Positions 1 through 5,516 of a DNA stretch of 6,143 bases are shown here, piece by piece. Source of the stretch: JBBDWZ01 sp050732575 (GTDB lineage Bacteria > Gemmatimonadota > Gemmatimonadetes > Longimicrobiales > RSA9); contig JBOHRF010000316.1 of the NCBI GenBank assembly GCA_050732575.1, positions 1-6,143 of the forward strand, in the 5' to 3' direction. Numbering within the stretch: position 1 is the first letter of the stretch; the number at the start of each line of letters is the position of its first letter. The notes beneath the pieces are model-generated. The model ran no database searches. It was not told where the DNA came from and saw nothing but the letters and a program-made list of their open reading frames with translations. A program made the position numbers and the translations under genes.

Positions 1-552
1 CGGCACGGCCGTTCGCAGCAACGAAAAGACCGGGTTACGCTCCAATCCGCGGGTGTCTACTCGCCGCGCTGCAACCGGCCCCAGCAACGTGACTATGGCA
101 ACGGCCGTGAGCGCCACCCCATATGCCCAGCCTCGCTTCCCCACCCCGTCACGCCCGATACGCCCGATACGCCCGATACGCCCGATACGCCCGCCCAACA
201 ATGCCAGCGCAGCAACCACGGCAATGGCCAGAATATTCCCAGCGGTTGCATGGTATCGAAACGAATCGGAAAGCGCTCCGCGGGCCGCGCGCAAGATGGG
301 CACGGTCAACGGTGACGACAACACCCGCGCCACGGGCAAATTGGCGATTATCAGCAGGACCAGCGCTGCGTAGGCAACGTGGACCGCCCATGTGCGCCGG
401 ATCACCCGTTCAAAGGCCAGGAACAGGAGCACGACCAGGAAGTCCTGCCACAGAAACGCGCTCGGAGTCCAGATGGAAAGCGGCAGGTCACGACCCCACA
501 TGATGGCTATCCTGGCGGCCAGCAACACGACCAACAAACGTGCTGCCATCAT
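1..552 (-). CDS. Sulfatase / alkaline-phosphatase-superfamily-like membrane protein, N-terminal part (runs off window)
   Basis: The frame starts at an ATG at 552 and stays open for 184 codons to base 1, so only the N-terminal region is seen. The visible part is a membrane region with about five hydrophobic stretches (residues about 3-19, 33-50, 55-75, 105-120 and 142-160). Polar motifs such as NLPVARVLSSPLT (71-83) and VDTRGLERN (165-173) resemble the segment that precedes the periplasmic catalytic domain in membrane-anchored sulfatases and LtaS-type transferases. The metal-binding catalytic domain would lie outside the window, so its activity (sulfate-ester hydrolysis or phospho-group transfer in the periplasm) is inferred. 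Its ATG overlaps the TGA of the desaturase gene in an ATGA, which suggests translational coupling; a second ATG follows at once. Residues 122-136 are RIG/RDG repeats between the last two hydrophobic stretches. The family call rests on recalled similarity; the reading frame itself is well supported. Confidence 0.72.
   Translation of the reverse strand, partial: MMAARLLVVLLAARIAIMWGRDLPLSIWTPSAFLWQDFLVVLLFLAFERVIRRTWAVHVAYAALVLLIIANLPVARVLSSPLTVPILRAARGALSDSFRYHATAGNILAIAVVAALALLGGRIGRIGRIGRIGRDGVGKRGWAYGVALTAVAIVTLLGPVAARRVDTRGLERNPVFSLLRTAVP
152..193. repeat. 9-bp tandem repeat, about 4.7 copies, in frame in the sulfatase-like gene
   Basis: The plus strand shows four exact copies of CGCCCGATA at 152-160, 161-169, 170-178 and 179-187, followed by a six-base partial copy (CGCCCG). 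On the minus strand the unit encodes Arg-Ile-Gly. Because it is a multiple of three, copy-number change would lengthen or shorten a basic loop without shifting the frame. The identity of the copies suggests recent slippage. Confidence 0.95.
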
Positions 553-1622
553 GCGCGCACCAGGTTCAATCGTTTGAGCAACAGAGGTGAGATTACGCAA
601 CCGCGACCGTGACGACGCCAGATCCAGTCATGAACGATGACCGCGGGAGCGGGCGGCTCGCGGTAGAACTGGCCGCGGTCGCCCACGTAGGCCAGGGGCA
701 CGATCAGTAGATCCACATCAACGCTGGCCCGCGGCAGGTATTGCGTCTCGACCCAGTGCACATGGCCGTTCAGAAAGGCGCGGGCGCAGCGAATGTTCTC
801 GGCCGACTGATCGATGATGGTGACGTGCGCGCTGGGCACCAGCTTTTGCAGAACCAGCGCAGTGCGCGGAAAGAGTCCGCCGCCGATAATGACCACGCGC
901 TGCACGGGCGGCAGCGTGGCCAGCACTTTGCGGAACGCACGCAGGTGTCGGCTCAGTACAAAGCGCTGCAATAACGGGACACGCAGCACCATGCGCTCCA
1001 GGCCCTCCAGCTCGAACCACTCGAGCCAGCGCAATGCGGCCGGCCAGCGACTTTGTTTCGTCGCAGACTGCGCACTGGCAGGCAGCTCTGTCCAATGCAA
1101 ACCCGGCCGCGTGTGATGCTCCACGTGATATCCGTCGTTGAAGAACGCGGTGTTGTACAGTTTACCGTAGTGACTCACGGTGCCGCGCACATGCTCGTAA
1201 TGGCCTTGCAGATGGCACAGCAACAAACCGCCCAGCCAGCCGAGCAGCCAGGTACCGAAGAAAAACTCCGGGCCCCGCGCCAGCATGGCGATCCAGAGCA
1301 CGGTGACCAAGCCCACTTCCACGGTCAGGCGTTTGCTCCAGCGCCAGCGCCAGGGCCGATCGGCGTGATGCGCCAGGTGTCGATCGCGCCACAGCGTTTG
1401 CGGCAGGCCGAGCAGCAGGCTCAAGTACGCCGAGTATAGCGCATTGGCTGCGCGCGACCGGAAAAAAGGCAGGTGCAGAAAATTGTGCGCGACCGTGTTG
1501 GCCAGCCACCAGAAACCGAGCGCGATGAGCGGCGCCGAGGGCACGGCCAGCAGCAACATGCCGTGCCCGAATGACAACGCAATCAGCAGTGCATCACGCC
1601 GGGAGTGACGCAGAACGCGCAT
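549..1622 (-). CDS. Membrane fatty-acid desaturase fused to a methyltransferase-like Rossmann domain
   Basis: A 357-residue protein. Residues about 10-180 form a membrane fatty-acid desaturase/hydroxylase domain, with histidine clusters HNFLH (46-50), HLAHH (82-86), HLQGHYEH (137-144) and HVEHH (166-170), the last in the context NDGYHVEHH. These match the di-iron ligand boxes of integral-membrane desaturases, and hydrophobic segments lie between them. Residues about 238-357 look like a class I SAM-methyltransferase fold: VVIIGGGLFP (243-252) as the glycine-rich loop, then VTIID (267-271) ending in an acidic residue after the second strand, then a helix and DVDLLIVPLA (302-311). The second domain could bind another nucleotide cofactor. 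The ATG at 1622 was chosen over an upstream start because GGAG (1631-1628) lies five bases before it and it begins two bases after the preceding stop. Substrate unknown; lipid modification is inferred. It is the middle gene of a three-gene operon. Confidence 0.85.
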   Translation of the reverse strand: MRVLRHSRRDALLIALSFGHGMLLLAVPSAPLIALGFWWLANTVAHNFLHLPFFRSRAANALYSAYLSLLLGLPQTLWRDRHLAHHADRPWRWRWSKRLTVEVGLVTVLWIAMLARGPEFFFGTWLLGWLGGLLLCHLQGHYEHVRGTVSHYGKLYNTAFFNDGYHVEHHTRPGLHWTELPASAQSATKQSRWPAALRWLEWFELEGLERMVLRVPLLQRFVLSRHLRAFRKVLATLPPVQRVVIIGGGLFPRTALVLQKLVPSAHVTIIDQSAENIRCARAFLNGHVHWVETQYLPRASVDVDLLIVPLAYVGDRGQFYREPPAPAVIVHDWIWRRHGRGCVISPLLLKRLNLVRA

Positions 1623-1624
1623 GA

Positions 1625-2368
1625 TTACTCCGAGGCCTGGAAGCTTGCCACCGCGGGCTGCCCGCGCCACGTGTCCTTCACCGTCCAGACACGCCATGTG
1701 TACGCTGCGCCATTTCTCAAACGCAGCTGCGGTGACCAGGTCGTTTCACCCTTGCCAGCCGCAATTGGCGAGCTGGTCTCGCGCGCATTGTTCGGTCCTT
1801 CGATCTCGAACACATAGCGTACGTCGGCATCGGCTACGTTGCGCGTGACCAGTTGAACGGCGCCTCCGGTAACACGCGCGCCGTCGGCCGGCGTGACGGG
1901 CAGCGGCACGCGTTGCAGCTCATAAGCCACAGTCGGCCGCGAGCCTACCGCCATCACCTTGACCAGGCCGAAGCCCATGGCGTACGGATCGGGAGCGCTG
2001 GGCGTCTCACTGGCGCGCCGCACGCGCACCGTGCCTTCATAGCGGTGGCCAAACCCAATCGTCTGATGGGTGCCCGCAAGGGCGCGCATGTCCGACCATT
2101 CTGCCAGGGCAGCGCGGTTGTTGCGGCCTGGAAGCGTGTAATACATGTACCCGCGCTGGGCCGGCAGATAGTCATCCCTCGTATTGCGGTTGGCCACCGC
2201 GAATGTCCCCCAGATCTGAATGTTTTGCGGGCTCGTGGCATCGGGTTCGAGCACCACCCGGTCGATAACCGCAAATACGCCGATCGGATCGCTGAGCGGC
2301 GCAGGGGCCGCCAACAGTGCCAGCGTACCAACGAAGGATAACGACTTGAGCAATACGGGATTGAACAT
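1625..2368 (-). CDS. Secreted protein of unknown function with C-terminal FN3/Ig-like region
   Basis: A 247-residue protein whose first residues (MFNPVLLKSLSFVGTLALLA) look like a Sec signal peptide, with likely cleavage near AAPAP (residues 20-24) and no lipobox cysteine. The mature N-terminal part (about 27-145) carries conserved-looking motifs, DRVVLEPD, IQIWGTFAVA and YLPAQRGYMYY. I associate these with unnamed exported proteins and know no function for them. The C-terminal part (about 155-246) has the rhythm of a fibronectin-III/Ig-like beta-sandwich (PVTPADGARV, YVFEIEG, GAAYTWRVWTV). The ATG at 2368 was chosen because GAGGA lies just upstream and the signal peptide begins there; the longer frame to 2467 adds an unrelated leader. 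It is the first gene of the leftward operon, with its stop two bases before the desaturase ATG, and is probably periplasmic or exported. A role serving the lipid or envelope products of the operon is only a guess. Confidence 0.8.
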   Translation of the reverse strand: MFNPVLLKSLSFVGTLALLAAPAPLSDPIGVFAVIDRVVLEPDATSPQNIQIWGTFAVANRNTRDDYLPAQRGYMYYTLPGRNNRAALAEWSDMRALAGTHQTIGFGHRYEGTVRVRRASETPSAPDPYAMGFGLVKVMAVGSRPTVAYELQRVPLPVTPADGARVTGGAVQLVTRNVADADVRYVFEIEGPNNARETSSPIAAGKGETTWSPQLRLRNGAAYTWRVWTVKDTWRGQPAVASFQASE

Positions 2369-2542
2369 GGTTCCTCGCAGGAGAGCGTTAGCCACGGCCG
2401 CACCCCCACCCGGGTTGCGCAGCCGCAGGACTGTGATCTGTGCCGTTGAGATGCCGCCCGCCCGCATTGGGGTTTGAAGGCTCGCCCAACCTTTTGCAGC
2501 GGTATAGCTTCCCGCGTGACGCGTCTCGCGAAAGATGAACCG

Positions 2543-4309
2543 ATGACTCAGACTTTTGCCGGTTGGACCGTGCTTGCCATCCTGGCTTGCAGCGCGGGCG
2601 GTTGCGGCCGGAGTGCCGGCAACACCGATGAACGGCCGGTCATTCCCGAGTCGGCCGGTCGCACAGGAGTTCTGACGCCCGGAGCTCTGCCCTTTCTGAA
2701 CGACCAGATCACAGCGCCGGAGTTGAGCGCGCGCGTGAACCAGTTTGCGCCCTCCGTGCTCGACTTCGATGACCGCTCATTGCAGGCCTGGGAAAAGCAG
2801 GTCCTGAAGAAGCTGGTGGAGGCGTCGTTCGTGCTGCACGATGTGTACGCGCTTCAGGTCTCGGAGAACATCCCCGAGTGGCGCGCACGCATCGAGCGCG
2901 AGCAGGGTGATGGCAAGCAGGCTGCCATCGACTACTTCGAGATCATGGTCGGGCCCTGGGACCGACTGGCCCACGACCAACCATTTTTGGAAGTCGGGCC
3001 CAAGCCGCCGGGCGCCGCCTATTACCCGCTCGACCTGACCAAAGCCGAATTCGAAGCGCACCTGGCCAAACACGCGCAGGACCGGACTGCGTTCACCGGC
3101 TATTTCACGGTGATTCGACGTGACGCGCAGCGCAATCTGAAAGCGGTGCCGTATTCCGAGCATTACCGATACGATCTGGAACGCGCTGCCCAATTACTGC
3201 GCGCGGCGGCGCAGGCCGCGCAGAACGCATCGCTCAAGGATTTCCTGCAAAAGCGGTCAGCCGCGTTTTTGAGCAATGACTATTACGCCAGCGATGTGGC
3301 GTGGATGGATTTGAAGGACTCGCGCATCGAGCCGACTATCGGGCCTTACGAGGTTTACGAGGATGCGTTGTTCGGCTACAAGGCCGCGTTCGAGAGTTTT
3401 GTCACCGTGGCGGATGCGCGTGCCAGCAGCGAACTGGATGGCCTCAAGAACCGCATGCCGTCACTCGAGCGCAACCTGCCCATCGAAGACCGCTTCAAGA
3501 GCCTGGATCGACCGTTCGAGAGTCCGATCCGCGTGGTGGACGTGGTCTACACCTCCGGGGATGCGCGTCGCGGTGTCCAAACCATTGCCTTCAATCTGCC
3601 CAATGATGAAAAGGTGATCGAGGCCAAGGGTTCGAAGAAGGTGATGCTACGCAACGTCATGCGCGCCAAGTTCGATAAGATCCTGACGCCCATAGCGGGT
3701 CAGGTGCTCGAGTCCGCGCTGGTTGCCGATGTTCAGTTTCAGCCCTGGTTCATCAATGTGCTGATGCACGAGCTGGCGCACGGACTCGGGCCCAAGTCGA
3801 TCACTACAGCCACCGGCGAGCGGACTACCGTAAATCGGGCCCTCAAGGAACTGTACTCCGCTATCGAGGAAGCCAAGGCGGACGTGACCGGGTTGCACAA
3901 TCTGACCATTCTGCAACAACAGGGCGTGTACGATGCCGCCTTCGTACGGCGCGCCTACGTAGGCCATCTGGCCGATCTATTCCGCGCCGTGCGTTTTGGC
4001 ACCTCGGAGGCACATGGCAAAGCCAATCTCTTGCAGTTCAACTGGCTGCGCGAGAAAAACGTGCTGCGTTACGACCAGCGGACCGGCCGCTTCACGGCTG
4101 AACTGGTTGCCCTGATCAATGCGAATCGTGAACTCGCCACGGAGTTGCTGACCTTGCAGGCTCTGGGCTCGTACGAGCGCGCACAGACCCTGCTCTCACG
4201 CTACGGCCAGGAGCGGCCGGAATTGAAAGCCGCACTGCAGAAACTCACCCAGGTGCCCGTGGATATCCGACCACAACACACAGTGGTGGAAAAAATGAAG
4301 TCGTGGTGA
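2543..4309 (+). CDS. Dipeptidyl-peptidase III-like (M49-like) zinc metallopeptidase, probable lipoprotein
   Basis: A 588-residue protein. The N-terminus has a short hydrophobic stretch ending in cysteines (ILAC at 13-16, AGGC at 18-21), which suggests lipoprotein processing and periplasmic or outer-membrane anchoring. The zinc site is visible: HELAHG at 409-414 (E410 the likely catalytic base, H409 and H413 ligands), and SAIEEAKAD at about 439-447, giving E443 as the likely third ligand, as in the EECRAE motif of dipeptidyl-peptidase III. Family-like motifs IGPYEVYEDALFGYKAAFE and YYPLDLTKAEFE occur upstream. Classical family members carry HExxGH; this one has plain HExxH, as in the bacterial branch annotated as dipeptidyl-peptidase 3 family. 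Expected reaction: release of dipeptides from oligopeptide N-termini, not proven here. The ATG at 2543 is preferred to the TTG at 2474 because the signal region starts there; the ribosome site is weak (AAAGA). Transcribed alone, divergent from the operon on its left and convergent with the AraC gene. Confidence 0.85.
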   Translation: MTQTFAGWTVLAILACSAGGCGRSAGNTDERPVIPESAGRTGVLTPGALPFLNDQITAPELSARVNQFAPSVLDFDDRSLQAWEKQVLKKLVEASFVLHDVYALQVSENIPEWRARIEREQGDGKQAAIDYFEIMVGPWDRLAHDQPFLEVGPKPPGAAYYPLDLTKAEFEAHLAKHAQDRTAFTGYFTVIRRDAQRNLKAVPYSEHYRYDLERAAQLLRAAAQAAQNASLKDFLQKRSAAFLSNDYYASDVAWMDLKDSRIEPTIGPYEVYEDALFGYKAAFESFVTVADARASSELDGLKNRMPSLERNLPIEDRFKSLDRPFESPIRVVDVVYTSGDARRGVQTIAFNLPNDEKVIEAKGSKKVMLRNVMRAKFDKILTPIAGQVLESALVADVQFQPWFINVLMHELAHGLGPKSITTATGERTTVNRALKELYSAIEEAKADVTGLHNLTILQQQGVYDAAFVRRAYVGHLADLFRAVRFGTSEAHGKANLLQFNWLREKNVLRYDQRTGRFTAELVALINANRELATELLTLQALGSYERAQTLLSRYGQERPELKAALQKLTQVPVDIRPQHTVVEKMKSW

Positions 4310-4316
4310 GCAGAAA

Positions 4317-5135
4317 CTACAATAGGTTTTGCGGATCATCCGCCACGAAGAAGTCACTCAACTCGCGCGGAGCACGGAAATACTCGGATGGTGAGACACC
4401 CGCAAACTCGCGGAAGTCGCGCGTGAAGTGCGCCTGGTCCGCATAGCCGGCGGCCGCGGCCACCGACGCCAGCGTGGTGCCTGGCTGCTGTCCTACCGCC
4501 AGGGCGCGCTGCAAGCGCACCAGTCGAGACAGAAGTTTGGGCGGCACACCCGTGGCTTGCAGGAAGCGCCGCTGCAGCTGGCGCGTAGACAGACCCGCCG
4601 CTTCGGCCAGAAACCGCGTACGAACCTCGCCGCCGCCTGCTACAATGCAGTATTGCAGCGCCAGCATGCGCTGATCCAGTTGGGTGCGCCCGAACTGATG
4701 ACCGAAGACACCGTCCAGTACGGCCGTGCGGTCTTGATCACAATGCGCGTCGGCCAGCCGCTCCAGCAGATCCGGCGACCATCGTATGCCCGCATCATAG
4801 GCATCCAGCGCGCGATCGCGTAGCTCCAGCGCGGGTGCACCGCCCATCAACACCGCGCCACCCGGCCGAAAACGAACGCCGATCACATCCACCATGCGCC
4901 CCGGTCGCACCACCACGGCGCGGGTGGTCGGGCCAATCAACAAAGCGCGCGGTTGCTCGAGCTGCTGTGCGCCCAGCTGCTGCGTAAACCGATCGCCGCA
5001 GTGGAAGATCAGCTCGCAGCAACCGTCAGGCAGGATCCGATCGTGCTCTTGCGGCTCGATCAGGCCGCTCAAGAACCAGTAGCACTTGATGGCGTGGCGT
5101 AACCGACGGTCCGGCAGAACTTCTCGATAATGCAC
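4317..5135 (-). CDS. AraC-family transcriptional regulator with DUF6597-like N-terminal domain
   Basis: A DNA-binding regulator of 272 residues from the chosen GTG start. The N-terminal half is a cupin-like sensor region of the DUF6597 type, with LPDGCCELIFHCGD at about 35-48 and GVRFRPGGAVLMGG at about 86-99. The C-terminal half is an AraC/XylS double helix-turn-helix: FLAEAAGLSTRQLQRRF near 175-191, and LASVAAAAGYADQAHFTRDF near 222-241, followed by GVSPSEYF, the usual ending of the HTH_18 fold. The GTG at 5135 is preferred because AAAGG (5149-5145) precedes it and homologues start with a similar HYRE segment. The in-frame TTG at 5168 would add 11 residues and overlaps a likely -10 box. Target genes are unknown; it converges on the peptidase gene, with only seven bases between the stop codons, so linkage to that gene is possible but unproven. 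Ligand unknown. Confidence 0.9.
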   Translation of the reverse strand: MHYREVLPDRRLRHAIKCYWFLSGLIEPQEHDRILPDGCCELIFHCGDRFTQQLGAQQLEQPRALLIGPTTRAVVVRPGRMVDVIGVRFRPGGAVLMGGAPALELRDRALDAYDAGIRWSPDLLERLADAHCDQDRTAVLDGVFGHQFGRTQLDQRMLALQYCIVAGGGEVRTRFLAEAAGLSTRQLQRRFLQATGVPPKLLSRLVRLQRALAVGQQPGTTLASVAAAAGYADQAHFTRDFREFAGVSPSEYFRAPRELSDFFVADDPQNLL

Positions 5136-5166
5136 CCGCGTTCGCCTTTCTGGAGAGCCCGGATTC

Positions 5167-5172
5167 AATATA
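5167..5172 (-). promoter_or_regulatory. Candidate -10 box for the AraC-family gene
   Basis: On the minus strand TATATT lies 31 bases upstream of the GTG start and matches TATAAT at five of six positions. The sequence 17 bases upstream (CTGCTG) is a poor -35, so an activator or another sigma factor may be needed. If used, the transcript would start near 5160, which excludes the TTG at 5168 as start codon and supports the GTG. Confidence 0.35.
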
Positions 5173-5214
5173 CAGTGCCTGATCCTCCCCAGCAGGGTCC
5201 CTACCGCCCCGAAA

Positions 5215-5293
5215 CACGTTCACGTTCTCGCTCTCGTTTTCGTTCACGGCCGTTAAAGCCGTGAACGTGAGCGAAAACGTGAACGAGAACGTG
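5215..5293. repeat. Intergenic inverted repeat made of degenerate AACGTG-like hexamers
   Basis: Two 36-base arms (5215-5250 and 5258-5293), each of six hexamers, face each other around a seven-base loop CGTTAAA (5251-5257). The right arm reads as GCCGTG then units such as AACGTG, AGCGAA, AACGAG. The left arm is the reverse complement of a similar series with the units in different order. The inner ten base pairs (CGTTCACGGC with GCCGTGAACG) are perfect; over the full arms about seven positions mismatch. The element lies between the AraC promoter region and the terminator at 5309-5345. It resembles dispersed intergenic hairpin repeats of bacteria; its function is unknown. Confidence 0.85.
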
Positions 5294-5308
5294 CAACAGA
5301 TAACGTGA

Positions 5309-5345
5309 AAAAGAGCGAACGGACCAGCGGGCCGTTCGCTCTTTT
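5309..5345 (-). terminator. Intrinsic terminator after the 35-residue membrane protein gene
   Basis: A perfect 14-bp stem, AAAAGAGCGAACGG (5309-5322) with CCGTTCGCTCTTTT (5332-5345), encloses a nine-base loop. Read on the minus strand the hairpin ends in five T residues, and it lies 22 bases past the stop at 5368. Read on the plus strand it has only four T residues, and no plus-strand gene precedes it, so minus-strand use is more likely. It also insulates the AraC gene from upstream transcription. Confidence 0.8.
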
Positions 5346-5367
5346 GCGAGGGGACTAACTCCGGGAT

Positions 5368-5475
5368 CTATCCGACTCGGTTCAACGCATCCATCACGAC
5401 CAACACCGTCAACACGACCGGCACGGCCATGAGTGCCAGTCGGGCTCCCCAACTGATTGTTTGTTCGTTCTGCAT
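5368..5475 (-). CDS. Small single-pass membrane protein, 35 residues, unknown function
   Basis: This short frame begins MQNEQTISWGARLALMAVPV and ends DALNRVG. A polar N-terminus of about 12 residues precedes one strongly hydrophobic helix (about residues 13-28), followed by a short polar tail. I do not recognise a family. Three things favour a real gene: GGTGA (5484-5480) four bases before the ATG, the continuous membrane helix, and the hairpin terminator 22 bases past its stop. The frame remains open far upstream, but that extension is low-complexity shadow of the amidohydrolase gene and lacks a good start. It begins 41 bases after the amidohydrolase stop, so it could be co-transcribed. A possible own -10 (TCTAAT, 5511-5506 on the minus strand) has no good -35. 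Confidence 0.6.
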   Translation of the reverse strand: MQNEQTISWGARLALMAVPVVLTVLVVMDALNRVG

Positions 5476-5516
5476 GCGTTCACCGCCATGTAGTGTTCTC
5501 GGAAGATTAGACGCGC

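Noticed and set aside
53..503. Plus-strand frames across the 9-bp repeat with repeated Ile-Arg-Pro or Ala-Arg-Tyr units
   Set aside because: They are antisense shadows of the sulfatase-like gene; the repeat merely reads through in all frames, and only the minus-strand frame gives a coherent membrane protein.
1053..1439. Plus-strand frame of 128 codons opposite the desaturase gene
   Set aside because: It shows no recognisable motif, and the opposite strand carries clear desaturase histidine boxes.
2431..2448. CRP-like site around TGTGATCTGTG in the divergent region
   Set aside because: Only one half-site matches; the second half (TCACA) is missing at the right spacing.
2474..2508. Promoter TTGAAG ... 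TATAGC upstream of the peptidase gene
   Set aside because: The two boxes are 23 bases apart, too far for a normal sigma-70 promoter, and TATAGC matches only moderately.
2474..2542. TTG at 2474 as the start of the peptidase gene
   Set aside because: It would put a 23-residue basic leader before the lipoprotein-type signal; the ATG at 2543 starts the signal directly.
5215..5293. CRISPR-like array
   Set aside because: The units are six bases, contiguous and arranged as an inverted pair, with no spacers and no cas genes nearby.
5201..5452. Minus-strand frame ending in an Arg-Glu repeat tail
   Set aside because: The repetitive tail comes from the intergenic hexamers, and the frame crosses the terminator hairpin and the small membrane gene in another frame.
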